NCBI RefSeq assembly: GCF_031180975.1
Contig: NZ_JAPSLI010000001.1
Span: forward strand, 606,022 to 670,021
Direction of reading: 5' to 3'
Length of the DNA: 64,000 nt
Source of the DNA: Microbacterium sp.
GTDB taxonomy: Bacteria > Actinomycetota > Actinomycetes > Actinomycetales > Microbacteriaceae
Part shown: piece by piece, positions 16,894-28,900 of the stretch
Layout of the letters: every line of letters begins with the position of its first letter
Position numbering within the stretch: position 1 is the first letter of the stretch
The notes under the pieces: generated by a model
What the model was told of the DNA's origin: nothing
Database searches by the model: none
What the model saw: the letters and a program-made list of their open reading frames with translations, nothing else
Position numbers and translations under genes: made by a program

Positions 16894-18221
16894 GCGTATC
16901 CGCCGATCGTCACGATGCGATCGCCGATCTCGAGCGCGTCGCCGAGGCGGACGGGCACCCGCTGCCCCGGTGGGCAGTCGATGCGCGCCCCCTCACGGAG
17001 GATGACGGTGCCGTTGGTGGACTGCCGGTCCATCACCCAGCCCCCGCTCGGCTCGGCACCGGCCTCGAAATGGGTCTTGGACAGCGACAGCGTCTCGTCG
17101 CGCACCGCGACGGCCACTGCTCCGGGCTCCTCCTCCGGGTTGCGACCGAAGAGTGTGCGACCCGAAACCGTCACGCGCTGCCCGTCGTCCCAGGTGAAGA
17201 CGAGCCGGTGACCGGGGATGCTGATGCGCGTGGACTCGATGTCCTCGGCGTCCACGGCCGACGCCGCGCCGTCCGAGGCGGGCGTCTGCGGCGCGGCCGG
17301 ACCACTCATGGACGGGGTCGCCGCCGCGGGCGGGGCGGTCGGAGCGCTGGTCGGGGCGGCCGGAGCGCTGGGCAACGGACGTTCGGGCGGCGGCTGGGTC
17401 ACGCCCGGCACGAACGAGATCAAAGGGTCCCCGGGGAGCGTGCCGCGCTGGCGCGGAGCCACCACAGTCTCCTCCGGCAGGTCCGCAGGCGGTTGCCCCA
17501 CGCCAGGCTGCGGCGCGCCGTCCGCCTGCGGGGCCGCGACCGGCTGCGGGTCGGCGACGGGGCCGGCGGCCGGCTGGTTGCCCTGCACCTGCGCGCGCAC
17601 CCGGGCGAAGGAATCCCCGTGCACGTCGGCGAACGACACCCCTTGCCCGAACGTCGGAGCGCCCGTTCCCGGGAGCGACGGGCGGTCCGTGCCGGCGAAG
17701 GCGGGCGTGGCGAGCGACGGCGCGGCGGCCGGCTGCGGCAGGGCATGCCCGCCCGCGGCGGGCGCCTGCGGCGCGGAGGCACGGGTGTCCAGCACGACCG
17801 CACCGGCAATCTTGTCGTGCCAGCCCTGGTACCGCCCGGAGCCGTCGAACAGCGGCGTGAAATAGCCGACCGCGATCGACGTGGCGAGACCCCAGATCAC
17901 GTTGCGCAGCAGCGCGCGTCCGACACCGATCGGTCGGCCGTCCGTCAGGCCGACCAGCCGCACGCCCTGAGCGCGCATGCCGATCGAGCCGCGTCCGGCC
18001 TGCATGACGGTGTACACCACGAACCAGGCCAGTCCGAGCACGCCGTAGAGCGGGGCTGCGATCAGCAGTGCCGTGAGCGGATCGCCGCTGCTCACCGCCA
18101 CGATCACCAGCACGAGGCTCGGGACCACGAAGGCCACCGCCGCGGCGATGAGCGCGTCGATGACGTAAGCGATCACGCGCCGCCTGATGGGCGCGACCTC
18201 TCCGAAGGGGAGCATCGTCAT
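16890..18221 (-). CDS. RDD-FHA membrane protein 2
   Basis: 443 residues, same design as the 11621-12991 product: an RDD domain with about four hydrophobic segments (RRRVIAYVIDALIAAAVAF; SIGMRAQGVRLVGL; GWHDKIAGAVVLD), a long Pro/Ala/Gln linker and a C-terminal FHA domain (TLFGRNPEEE, SKTHFEAG, STNGTVILREG). Start ATG 18221 overlaps the preceding stop. Two copies with different linkers suggest distinct partners in the complex. Confidence 0.88.
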   Translation of the reverse strand: MTMLPFGEVAPIRRRVIAYVIDALIAAAVAFVVPSLVLVIVAVSSGDPLTALLIAAPLYGVLGLAWFVVYTVMQAGRGSIGMRAQGVRLVGLTDGRPIGVGRALLRNVIWGLATSIAVGYFTPLFDGSGRYQGWHDKIAGAVVLDTRASAPQAPAAGGHALPQPAAAPSLATPAFAGTDRPSLPGTGAPTFGQGVSFADVHGDSFARVRAQVQGNQPAAGPVADPQPVAAPQADGAPQPGVGQPPADLPEETVVAPRQRGTLPGDPLISFVPGVTQPPPERPLPSAPAAPTSAPTAPPAAATPSMSGPAAPQTPASDGAASAVDAEDIESTRISIPGHRLVFTWDDGQRVTVSGRTLFGRNPEEEPGAVAVAVRDETLSLSKTHFEAGAEPSGGWVMDRQSTNGTVILREGARIDCPPGQRVPVRLGDALEIGDRIVTIGGYA

Positions 18222-20629
18222 GGGGCCTCGCTCTCGGATCGCGTGGTGTTGCTGTCGATGTTGCCAGGTTCGCGGCGCAGCCGTGCCGCCGCGGCGTCGC
18301 GCACGCGCGCGCCGGCGGCATCCCGCAGCTCCTGCACGCGGGCGGCGATGCGGCCGCCGCCCGCCAGCGAGCGGACGCTCAGCCGGGCCTTGGTGCGCTT
18401 CCAGAACCCGGCGTCCTTGCCGAGGCCTGCGACGAGCGCGTCGACCTCGCGCCAGAACGCGTCGACGTCCTGGCCCGTCGGCTCACCAGGGCCGAACACC
18501 TGTCCGTCCGCACGGTCGGCCAGTGCGGTGACAGTGGGCAGCGTGAGCGACGTGGACACCTGGGCGGCATCCTCGGTGCGGGTGCTTCCGGGAGCGATGC
18601 GCGCGCCGTAGTCGATCGCGCGATCGGTGAGCTCGTCCCAACCACCGCTGATACGGTCCGAGGGTCGCGGAGCGCTGCGTCGCGATCGTCGTTTCGCCGC
18701 CTTGAGCACGCCGATCACGATGAACGGGGAGCTGAGGATGAGAAGAACGAGCAGCGAGATGCCGGCGATGGCGAGGATCATGCCGATGATCCCGAGGATG
18801 TTCAGCGAGTCGTCCTCCGGCTCGCGATCATCGGGGACCGTCGGCGGCAGATCGACCGGCTCCTGCGGCGGAGGCGGGGGCTGCAGCACCTGCGGCTTCG
18901 GGTCGACCTTCGGCTTCGTGTTCTGGTCGTTGGGGACCTTGTCCTCGGGCGGGGTCGGATTGAACGGCAGCCATCCGAAGCCCTCGAAGTTCACTTCGAC
19001 CCAGGCGTGCACATCGTCGCCGGTCGCGGCGAAGACCGGTTCACCCTCGCGCTCCTTCTTGGGGTAGTACCCCATGACCACGCGTGCGGGGATGCCGATC
19101 TCGTTGGCGGCGAGGGCCATGACGACCGCGTACTGCTCGTCATCGCCGATCATCTGCTGGCCGCCGAGCAGAGTGCCGATCCGCTCGGCGGTGTGGCCGG
19201 CGCGCGAGAGCACCTCCCCTTCGAGGCCGTGGCTGAAGAAGCCGCCCTCCGCGAAGTAGGCCTCCAGAGCCCGCACCTGTTCGATCGGGGTCTCCGCGTC
19301 AGCGATCTCGTCGGCGGCGAGGGTGCCGAGGTCCTCCGGCACGTTGCTGAGCTTCGGCAGCTTGACGTTGCCGAACTCGGCATCCTTCAGCTGTTCGTCG
19401 GGGACCTCGGCCGGAAGGACGGCCTCGACCGTGTACGCGTCGCCCTCCTCGAGTCCGGCGGTGACGACCGTCGTGCCGGTCTCGGTGTTGTGGTACGCGC
19501 TGCGGCGCAGTTCTTCGGCGCGGGTGCCGTCGAAGGCGATGTCGTCGGTGGTGCGGATACCGGGCACCCAGACACCCCGGTAGTCGGCGATCTCGATGCG
19601 CAGCGTGGTGGGCACGCCCTGCGCATCGGGAGCCATGTCGGAGCGCAACGGCGTGAATGCGCTGGAGGTCTCCGGTCCACCGTCCGTGACGTTGTAGACG
19701 ACGCCGTCCCAGTCGTCCATCGCAGCCAGACGGATGCGGGCGCCCTTCGGAAGACCGGACACCGTGAACAGCGTCTTCTCCTTCTGGTCACGGACGGTCT
19801 TGCGGAACGACTGCAGCGGGCTGGGATAGTCGCGCACGTTGAACGGCGGGATGATGGCGTCACGGAACACGTGCCGCGGCTCGCTCGGTGCGGACACGGC
19901 GCTGGTGGCGACTCCGGCGCCGGCGGCGACCGCGACGACGGCGACCCCGCCCAGCAGCCGCCGCACGCGCATGTGCGCGGCGCGCGCCGGGTCTGCTTCG
20001 GTCACCGCGATGGCGGTGCGCTGCGGGAACCACCAGCTGCGCAGCGACATCCAGACGACGGCCGCGACCGCCAGGACGACGCCCTGCAGGAGGGGGAACG
20101 CCGGGACCGGCACACCGAGCGCGATGACGAGGATGAGCGCGCCGAGGATGGTGGCCAGGGCCCATCCCGCCGACCGGAGGCGCAGTGCGAAGGAGGCGGA
20201 CGTCACCCCGGAGACCAGCGCGACGATGAACGGCACCAGCGCGTGCCCGTCGGCGGCCGACACCGGCGCGACGGTGGTGAGCAGCTGCTTCCATGAGGTC
20301 ACGACTCCGGTGGCGAGCCGGGCGGTCGTGTCGAGCGACGGCAGCACTCCGGCGATCGTCGTGTGCGGCAGCGCGAGCGCCCCGCCGAACAGGAAGTACG
20401 CGACGACGGTGAGCCCAGCGACGGTCAGGATCCCCCGGTTCCGCAGCGCGCACACGGTCGCCACGGCGAGGCCCAGCAGCAGCCCACCGGCCGCGGGCGG
20501 GAGGAAGGCGGGGCCTCCGAAGGTGGGCCAGAACCCCAGCAGGGCGACGATCAGCAGCACGGCGACGGCGGCGAGATCGAGCACCCAGCGGCCCGCGCGA
20601 GCCGATGACGGCCGCATCGACGCACTCAT
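18218..20629 (-). CDS. Transglutaminase-like membrane protein (TgpA type), catalytic Cys missing
   Basis: 803 residues from ATG 20629, which overlaps the DUF58 stop (ATGA). About seven membrane segments occupy residues 10-240, then an extracellular part with the transglutaminase-like core. Its usual nucleophile region reads GDDEQYAVVMALAANEIGIP, where active enzymes have Cys; the His is kept in DDVHAWVEVNFEGFGWLPF. A Pro-rich stretch, one further membrane helix and a cytosolic tail follow. Enzymatic transglutaminase or protease activity is therefore doubtful; a binding or structural role is likelier. TgpA-type proteins are usually found next to DUF58 and MoxR genes, as here. Confidence 0.9.
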   Translation of the reverse strand: MSASMRPSSARAGRWVLDLAAVAVLLIVALLGFWPTFGGPAFLPPAAGGLLLGLAVATVCALRNRGILTVAGLTVVAYFLFGGALALPHTTIAGVLPSLDTTARLATGVVTSWKQLLTTVAPVSAADGHALVPFIVALVSGVTSASFALRLRSAGWALATILGALILVIALGVPVPAFPLLQGVVLAVAAVVWMSLRSWWFPQRTAIAVTEADPARAAHMRVRRLLGGVAVVAVAAGAGVATSAVSAPSEPRHVFRDAIIPPFNVRDYPSPLQSFRKTVRDQKEKTLFTVSGLPKGARIRLAAMDDWDGVVYNVTDGGPETSSAFTPLRSDMAPDAQGVPTTLRIEIADYRGVWVPGIRTTDDIAFDGTRAEELRRSAYHNTETGTTVVTAGLEEGDAYTVEAVLPAEVPDEQLKDAEFGNVKLPKLSNVPEDLGTLAADEIADAETPIEQVRALEAYFAEGGFFSHGLEGEVLSRAGHTAERIGTLLGGQQMIGDDEQYAVVMALAANEIGIPARVVMGYYPKKEREGEPVFAATGDDVHAWVEVNFEGFGWLPFNPTPPEDKVPNDQNTKPKVDPKPQVLQPPPPPQEPVDLPPTVPDDREPEDDSLNILGIIGMILAIAGISLLVLLILSSPFIVIGVLKAAKRRSRRSAPRPSDRISGGWDELTDRAIDYGARIAPGSTRTEDAAQVSTSLTLPTVTALADRADGQVFGPGEPTGQDVDAFWREVDALVAGLGKDAGFWKRTKARLSVRSLAGGGRIAARVQELRDAAGARVRDAAAARLRREPGNIDSNTTRSESEAP

Positions 20630-21885
20630 GCGAGCACCTTCTGCAGCGCGAGGGGGAGTTGCTCGAGTGCGCCGATCGTGACGACGTCGGCATCGCCGAT
20701 CCTGCGCAGCGCCGGTCGATCGAGACCGGACTGCACGACGACGGCCAGCGCCCGCGCGCCGAACGGGAGGCGGGAGCACGCCAGACGGAGGTCGGCCGTG
20801 GGGACGGCGGAGCCGCACACCAGCACGACGACGCTGGCGAGGGGCATGTGCGCGGCGACGACGCCGGCCAGTTCCGGGACACCGCCCTCGCGCGGCTTGG
20901 ACTGGTCGAGCGCCGAGAGCGAGTCGAGCAGCTGCTTGCCGGTGGCGGATGCCAGCTCGCGGCCCTGCACGCGGACGTCGACCCGCTGTGAGTCGCGCAG
21001 CGCGCGCAGCCCGATGGAGCCCGCGACGGAGATGCCGAGCTCGAAGTCGTCCTCCGTGCGGTAGTCGCCGCTCGATCGGGACAGCCCGATGACGAAGTGC
21101 GAACGCCGGGTCTCTTCGAACTGGCGGACCATCATGGTGCCGGTGCGCGCCGTCGACCGCCAGTGCACGTGCCGCAGGTCATCGCCGGGCTGATACTCGA
21201 GGAGAGCGTGGAAGGACACGTCGTCGCGCGACAGGTCGGTCGCCGGCATCCCCTCCAGGTCACGGAGGAAGCCGAGTGACTGACCTCCGAACAGCATGGT
21301 CTTCGGGTGCACGTAGAGATCGACCGGGTCGTCGCGGCGATGGGCGCGTTCGAAGACGCCCAGCGGATCGCCGCGCACGACGCTCACCGGACCGACCTCC
21401 ACGACTCCGCGGCGGTGGGTGGGGATCGCGAACAGCTCCTCGGCCTGCTGGCCGGGCGCGAGCCGCTGGATCGAGAATTCCCCTCGGCCGGCCCCGACCG
21501 GGAGCACCACCCGCGACGGGAGGATGGCGCGCGACCCGCTGTTCGACAGCGTCAGTGCGCCGACGGCGCGCTCCCCCACCACGACGCGCGTGCGCGCCAG
21601 GTCGAGGGATACGTCGTATTCGGTGCGGCCGAGGAGGAACGCCGCGCACACCAGAAGCACGATCGCGAGCACGAGCGCCGCGATCCTCAGTTCCTGCCAT
21701 CCGAGGGCCGTGCCGAGAACCCACAGCACGACGGTCAGCGCCATCAGCGTCCAGCCGAGCGGACGGATCGCGGCGGCGATGCGCCGCAACCGGTCGAGCG
21801 CGCGTCCGGCGATGACTGCGACGATGTCGCGCCACCCGGCTTCGCGCTCGCCCTGCGGGGCGGCGGCGACCGTCGCTGAGGACAT
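20626..21885 (-). CDS. DUF58 membrane protein
   Basis: 419 residues. Two adjacent membrane helices (about 45-85) follow a short cytosolic segment. A beta-rich region comes next, and the DUF58 signature YQPGDDLRHVHWRSTARTG lies near residue 235, with the fold continuing as a von Willebrand A-like domain. DUF58 proteins work with MoxR ATPases, whose gene immediately precedes this one (one-base TGATG overlap). Confidence 0.92.
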   Translation of the reverse strand: MSSATVAAAPQGEREAGWRDIVAVIAGRALDRLRRIAAAIRPLGWTLMALTVVLWVLGTALGWQELRIAALVLAIVLLVCAAFLLGRTEYDVSLDLARTRVVVGERAVGALTLSNSGSRAILPSRVVLPVGAGRGEFSIQRLAPGQQAEELFAIPTHRRGVVEVGPVSVVRGDPLGVFERAHRRDDPVDLYVHPKTMLFGGQSLGFLRDLEGMPATDLSRDDVSFHALLEYQPGDDLRHVHWRSTARTGTMMVRQFEETRRSHFVIGLSRSSGDYRTEDDFELGISVAGSIGLRALRDSQRVDVRVQGRELASATGKQLLDSLSALDQSKPREGGVPELAGVVAAHMPLASVVVLVCGSAVPTADLRLACSRLPFGARALAVVVQSGLDRPALRRIGDADVVTIGALEQLPLALQKVLA

Positions 21886-22856
21886 CAGGCCGCCGTTCGC
21901 GCCTGGGGTGCCGCGACCGCCTCAAGCACACGGCTGATCACCGTGTCGGCGTTCGTGCCGGCGAACTCGGCCTCGGCGTCGAGCAGCAGGCGGTGCTGCC
22001 AGACCGGCCGGGCGAGCGCCTTGATGTCGTCGGGCAGCACGTAGTGGCGCCCGTGCGCGGCCGCCCACACCTTGGCGATGCGGATCATGGCGATCGCACC
22101 GCGCACCGAGACGCCGAGCCTGGTGGCGCTGTCCGTGCGGGTGGCCTCGGCGAGTTCTGCCGTGTAGCGCAGCACCGCGGGCTCCACGTGCGCGGTGGCC
22201 GCCAGGTCGGCCATGTCGGCGACGGCGTTGGTGGTGATGATCGGGGAGAGCGCCGCGGAAGGGTTGCGCTGCGACGCGCCCGCGAGGATGCTCTCGGTCA
22301 CCGCGATGTCGGGGTAGCCGATCGACGTCTTGATGAGGAAGCGGTCGAGCTGCGCCTCGGGGAGCTTGTACGTGCCGGCCTGCTCCACGGGGTTCTGCGT
22401 GGCGATCACGAGGAAGGGTCGCCCGGCTTCGTGGGTGACGCCGTCGACGGTGACACGCGACTCCTCCATCACCTCGAGCAGTGCGGACTGCGTCTTCGGC
22501 GAGGCACGGTTGATCTCATCGGCGAGCACGATCGAGGCGAAGATGGGACCCTTGTGGAACTCGAAGCGGTGCGACTGCTGGTCGTAGATCGTGACGCCGG
22601 TGACGTCGGAGGGCAGCAGGTCGGGCGTGAACTGGATGCGGGAGCTGGTGCCCTGCACCGTCGCTGCCAGCGCCTTCGCGAGGCTCGTCTTGCCGGTTCC
22701 TGGGGCGTCCTCGAGCAGCACGTGGCCCTCCGCCAGCATGGCGGCGATGACGAGGCCGACGACCTCGCGCTTGCCTTGCAACGCCCTGTCGACGTTCTCC
22801 ACCAGGCGGTGGAAGGTGCCCTGGAACCAGGCGGCCTGTTCGGGGGTCATTGTCAT
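21885..22856 (-). CDS. MoxR-type AAA+ ATPase
   Basis: About 323 residues with Walker A EDAPGTGKTSLA, Walker B VLADEINRAS, sensor 1 ATQNPVEQ and the MoxR arginine region (LPEAQLDRFLIK). The start is ATG 22856 (or 22850); the frame is open upstream but only into the gap after the giant gene. MoxR ATPases act as chaperones or assembly factors for VWA/DUF58 partners. It sits 53 bases after the giant Ig-like gene, in the same transcription unit. Confidence 0.93.
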   Translation of the reverse strand: MTMTPEQAAWFQGTFHRLVENVDRALQGKREVVGLVIAAMLAEGHVLLEDAPGTGKTSLAKALAATVQGTSSRIQFTPDLLPSDVTGVTIYDQQSHRFEFHKGPIFASIVLADEINRASPKTQSALLEVMEESRVTVDGVTHEAGRPFLVIATQNPVEQAGTYKLPEAQLDRFLIKTSIGYPDIAVTESILAGASQRNPSAALSPIITTNAVADMADLAATAHVEPAVLRYTAELAEATRTDSATRLGVSVRGAIAMIRIAKVWAAAHGRHYVLPDDIKALARPVWQHRLLLDAEAEFAGTNADTVISRVLEAVAAPQARTAA

Positions 22857-22909
22857 GTTCTTTCGTTCCCGTCTCGGAGCGGTTTCGTCGCGGAGCGCGT
22901 GCGGCCCGT

Positions 22910-25900
22910 CTAGGGCCTCGCCCAGAATCTCTTCTCGGTGTCGACGCCGTCGCCCCAGTTGAGGATGTCGACCCACACGTCCACTCCGTCCCGGCCCTGC
23001 CAGCAGTCGAGCTGCTTGGAGCCGCGTCCGTCGAAGGCGACGTTGTACACGTAGCTGCCGATCTGGCCGTATGCGCTCGAGTGGCAGGTCACCCGCGCGC
23101 CGCCGATGTTCAGGTTCTCCCAGTTCACGACGAACTTGCGGCATCCGTTCACACAGCCGGAGACGGCGTCGCCCTGGGTGACCCACACGCGCGGCTGCGG
23201 CGGCTGATCGGTCGTCGCAGAGTAGGTGGGCGATTCGGCGGAGCCTCCCTCGGAGGCCACCACGCGCACCCGGATGGTGTGCGTCTGGTTGTACCCGTTG
23301 CCCTTGTCCACGGAGCCGGACAGCGCGCTGCGCTGCACCCAGCCGTTGCCGTCGATGTTGGTGTACACGGTGATCGGCCGCCCGTTGTACGAGTTCGACG
23401 CGTTCCAGCTCAACCGCACCGACGTGCCGAGGTTCTGCGCGTTGCCGGTCGGGGCGTGCGGCGGACCGTACGGCACGACGTTGTTCGATGTACCGGCCGG
23501 TCCGGGGGCCGACTGCTGTCCGCCGACGACGGAGTACGCCCGCACCTGGACGGTGGTGCCGTCCCCGTTGCGCGCCGGGATGGCGGAGGAGCCGTCCCAG
23601 TTGTTCCAGCGACCGTTGTAGATCAGATACTGGTAGCGCAGCTCCTCGGGACGTGCGCCGTTGCCCGCCGGGCGGTCGAACGTCACGTGGATGCGGTTGT
23701 CGCCGGGCCTGGCCTGGACGTTCGTGGGCGCGCCGGGGGTTCCGAACGCGCGCCGCGGCGCGGAGTGTGCGGAGGGCTGACCCCAGCCGGCCTTGTTCTC
23801 GGCCCGCACCGTGTAGGTGTAGTCCGTCGAGTCGGTCGGCACCGGCACGGTCTGCGAGGTCTGGCTGCCGGAGACAGGCACCGTCTTCACCAGCGAACCG
23901 CCGCGGTACACCGCCAGCTGGTACGCGCGGATCGCGTCACCGTTCTGCGGCGCGTCCTGCCAGGTGACGGTCATCTGCGCCTCACTGCCCACCGAGGGCG
24001 CGCTGCTCACGGTCGGCGCCGGCACGGTGCCGGGTGGGCCGGCCGGGATCTCCGGGAGAGACGGCGCGCTCCACTCCGAGGGGTCCGGCGCCTGGTTGTG
24101 CGCGCGCACGCGGACCGTGTAGCTGGTGCCGTTCTCCAGCCCCTCCCACACCAGGGAGTTGCCGGTCACGTTCGTCTTCTGACCGATGCCGGATGGCGGG
24201 ATCGGTGAGATCTCCAGCGTGTACGAGTCCACCGGCGACCCGCTGGAGCTGGGCGTCGCCCACGACACCTTCAGCGACTTGTCGCCGAACTCGAGGTTCG
24301 GCGGAGTGGGGGTGTCCGGCCTGGTGTCGGGGCGCGCCTCCGCCGACGGCGGCGACGCGGGGCCCTCGCCGACCCTGTTGTGAGCGGTGACCTGGAACGT
24401 GTATGTCACGTTGTTGGTCAGGCCGTCCAGCGTGCAGGTGGTCGACGTGCACGTCTTCGAGTAGGGCGAGCCGGAGACCGACGTGACGGTGTACTCCGTG
24501 ATCTCCGCTCCGTTGTTCGACGGGGACGACCAGGACAGCACCACCGTGCGGTCCTCGACGGTCGACACCGTCGGCTTCCCTGGCGCCTCGGGAACGCCCT
24601 GCACCGTCACGGTGACACGGCCGTCGACCTCGCGGTCGGGATCCTTGGTGGCGTCCTGGATGCGGTAGCGGACGACCATCACGCCGACGAACTTCGACCC
24701 CGGCGTGATCTCCACCTCGTCGCCGGACACCTTCGCGCTGCCCTCGCCGCTCTCGACCTGCGCGGTCAGCAGCTTCAGCGGCTCACCGTCCGCCGCGAAC
24801 GGGTTGATGTCGTTCTGCAGCACCGGCACGCGGATGGTCTCGCCCTGGTCCGCCTCGTCGATCGTGTCTGGGCTCGCCACCGGAAGCTCGCGGGTGGATG
24901 CCGTGACGGCGATCTCCACCGTGCCCGGGACGGGGTCCGTCGTGCCGTCGGTGACCTCGATGCCCACGCTGACCGTCGTGCCCTTGGGCGTGCTCGATGC
25001 CGCCTCCGCGAGCAGCCTGGAACCGTCGATTCGGGCCGAGACCCCTTCGCCTGGCTGGTCGGTGATCGAGAAGCGCAGCTTTCCGGCATCCGCAGGGTCG
25101 GGATCGGTGGTGAGCGCCGCCAGGTCGAGCGGCGTCGCCTGCTCGCCGGGCGCGACCTGCATCTGCCCGTTCACGAACTCCGGCTGCTGATTGTCCGGCG
25201 GAAGCACGGTGATCGGGATCGTGAGCGTGGCCTTCCGGCCCTGCGGGTCGTCGGGTCCGTCGCCGTCGGTGACCTCGAAGGTGAGCGCATCGTCTCCGAA
25301 GTAGCGATCCTTCGACGTGTAGACGAGCGTCGTGGTGTCCTTGATCAGCGAGTCGCCGTTCGCGTGGACGGCGCTCACCTTCGCCGCCTCCGTGAGACGC
25401 ACGTCCCCGCCACCCGCGACCGTGACGTAATCGGCGAGCGAAATCTCCTTGGTCTCGCCGCTCTTCACCTCGAGCGGCTTGGTGGAGGACAGGGTGGGGC
25501 GCAGTTCGCTGATCGCCGGCACGAAGATGAACGCCGACGAGGTCTGCTCGTCCTGGTCGGTCACGGTGTACCGGATCAACTGGCGCTCCTCGGCCACCGT
25601 CACGCGGGCCCTGCCGTCGCCGAGGAGACGCGCGCCTGATTCGACGTCGATCGTGAGGCCTTCGACAGTGCCGTCCGGATCCTCGTCGTTGCGCAGGATG
25701 TCGAGGTCGACGCTCAGGCCGTCCTTCACGTCCGACACCTGGACCCTGTCGTCACGCGCGACGGGGGTCATCAGCGGGACATCCTTGTCCACGGTCACCG
25801 AGATCGGTGCGGTGGCCTCGGCGCCCTTGGCGTCGCGGATCGTGTACTGCAGCGACGTCTCCAGCTCGCGGTCGGGCACCTCGACGATCACGCGGTCACC

Positions 25901-28900
25901 GGACACCTCCGCGTCCAGCCCCTGCTCGTCGGAGAGGGTGAGTCCGTTCCCGACGATGCCGATGCGGTCGCCCTCGGGGTCGGAGTCGTTGACCAGCACG
26001 GGCACGGCGACCGACCGGCCTGGTCGCACGATCACGGCATCCCGAACCGCGTAAGGCGCCTGGTTCATCGCTTCCGGCGGTGCCACGCCCACCCGGATCG
26101 TCGCGGTGCCCTCCTGACCGAGCCGGTCGCGCACCCGGTAGGTGAAGGTGTCCACGCCGGCCGAGCCCTTGAACGCCTCGTAGGTGAGGAAGTTCGGGCC
26201 GATGTCCGCGATGCGTCCCTTGGAGGGCGCCTGGTCGATCCCCAGCAGCTCGACCGAGTCGCCGTCGGCGTCCAATCCATCGAGGGGGACGGGGATGTTG
26301 GTGGTCGAGCCCGCCAGCGCTCGGGCGGTCAGGTCGCGCGGGCGTGGCGCCGCGTTCTTCGCATCGTTGAGCGGGAGGATCTGCACGGTCACGAGACCGC
26401 CGTCCTTCTGGCCCATGGAGTCGGTGGCCTCGTACGTGAGGTGGACGGTCTGCGCCTTCTGGCCGGCACGGAAGCGCACGGCGTCCTGCGAGACGAACGC
26501 CTCGCCCGCGTCCGCCTCCGGCGCCTCCACCAGTTCCGGCGCGACGTGCATCGTGTCGCCGCTGGGGTGCACGTCGTTGTCGAGGACCGGGATCGTCACG
26601 ACGTCACCGGCGCGCACGACCACCTCGTCGTCGTTGGCGACCGGGGGCAGCAGTTTCGACGGTGCGGGGATCGGGATGACGATGACATCGCCCTCGGCCG
26701 ACTTCGAGCCGTTCGAGATGCGGTACGAGATGCGCACCTGCTCGTCGAGCGCGCCTTCGTCGCTGATCCGCAGTGTCTCGTGGTTGAGCACGGACACGGC
26801 GATGCCGCTCTGCGGCGGAACGGTCACCGACTGCACGACGAGCACGCCCCCGGAGGGGTCGGTGTCGTTGCCCAGCACGCCCACCAGCGCCTCGCTGCCC
26901 TTGGGCAGCAGCGCCACGTCGCGCACGGCGACGGGTGGCAGTTCGCTCTGCCTGCCGTCCAGCACGTCGACGCGGACGAGCCCCTTCGCGGGCTTGGGCC
27001 CGGCGGTGGCGAGGTACTGCACGTAGTAGGTGCCGGCGGTGGCGGACTTGAACGTGAACTGCTTGTTCGGGTAGTCGGGAACGATCGTGGCGCCCGCCGT
27101 CTCCTCGACGCGTGCGAGACGGAGCTGCTCCTGACCGGAGCTGGTGTCGTTCGTGAGCGGCGCGACGGTGACCGTCTCGCCCACGCGCGTGACCACGTGG
27201 TCGGCGTTGGTGAGCGGGTTGCTGGTGCCGCTCGGCTTGACGTCGAGCAGGATCTTGCCGTTGGTGACCTCGCCGAGCGCGTCAGCCACGGTGATCTCGA
27301 CGGTCTTGCGCCCCTGCAGGCTGGCCACCGCCTTGTACGTGAGCTGGCCGTCGGTGGTGAACTCCACCTCGTCACCCGGGGCGGCGACGACCGACTTCAG
27401 GTAGACGTCGTCACCCTCGGGGTCGATCCAGTCGGGCAGCACGTTGTACGACACCGTGCCGCCGCTCTCGACCGACAGCTTCGTGGTGCGCTTCGGGCGG
27501 GGAGCGGTGTTCGTCTTCCAGTCGTAGACGGTGGCGGTGACGAATGCTGTGTCCTTGCCCGTGCGCCCGTCGTCGACCTGGTATTCGAAGGTCGCCGAGC
27601 CCTCGGCGTCCTCGGGGACGCTGATCTGCAGCGCGGCGCCGTTGAAGATGGGCTGCACATCCCCGATGGAGGGCTGGTCTCCGACGAGCGATGCCGCCAG
27701 GACGTCCCCGTCGGGGTCGTTGTCGTTGTCGAGCACTGGCAGCAGGGTGCTGCCGCCGGGCCGGACGCCGAGGTCGTCGTCCTCGGCGGTGGGCGGCGTG
27801 TTGTCCTCGGTGCGCTCCGGAAGCGAGGTCTCCACCGTCTCCTCGGTGGTCTCCTCCTCGTCCTCGGTCTCGCCCTCCGGCGGAACGAGCACGCTCCAGT
27901 CGTCCACGCGCTGCAGGCTCTTGGTGGGCAGCCAGGCCTGGCCGCCGATGATGTCGTTCAGGACGATGATGTCCCGGTTCACTCGGAACGTCACCGCCGC
28001 GCTCTCCTCAGCGCCCGGGATGTCGTTCCTCAGATCGAGCGACTCGCCGCTGCAATCGCGGACGAACTGCGCGGACACCGCCCACGCTCCGTAGGTGCAG
28101 CCGCGCAGCTGCACGGGCTGGGCGGGGTTCCCCTGGCCGGACACCTCGGTGACGATCGGGTCCCCGCCGTCGATCGGCACGCGGATCAGGGCGGTCGGGG
28201 TGGCGAGGACGACGGCATCCGACTCCGCCGACGTCTGCTGCAGCACCGCGTCCTCGAGACCGTCGACCTGCGTGCGGAAGCCGCCGGGGGTCGTGACGAC
28301 GCCGGCGGCGGCGTCCAGGACGACCGGCGTGTCGCCCACCACGGTGATGGCGGCTTCCGCCGAGAGCTCGATGTCCGCGAGTTCGGACGACTCGGACTCG
28401 AGCGGAAGGCCCTCGGCGTCGGTGGGGATCGTGACGACCTCTGCCCGCTCGCCCGACAGGGCGTAGACGGTGCCGTCGCGCCCGACGGCGACATCCGCGC
28501 CGTCCCCGAGCTCGGCGACCGGGTCGGCCTTCTTCGTGTCGAAGCCGGCGAGTCCCTTCGCCGACGTGACCCACAGCTCACCCGTCTTGTCATCCAGGAC
28601 GGCGGTGGTCAGCCGGCCGAGAGCGACCTTCGCGCGGGCGGGGATCGGTGCACTGTCGGTGAGGGCCACGCGGGCGGGGTCGACGGACGTGACCGTGTCA
28701 CTGCCGTCGTCGACCAGGAGCACCGTGCCCTCGTCCTGCAGGATGTCGTAATCGTCGCTCGCGGTGCGCAGGCCGCCGTCGATCACCGTCGACTCGTTGT
28801 TGAAGTGTCCGACCAGCAGCGTCGAGGTCTTGGTGAGCCATACGCCGGCGTCGTGCAGGTCGACCTTGGTGGTGGGGAAGCCGTCATAGGCGACCGCCAT

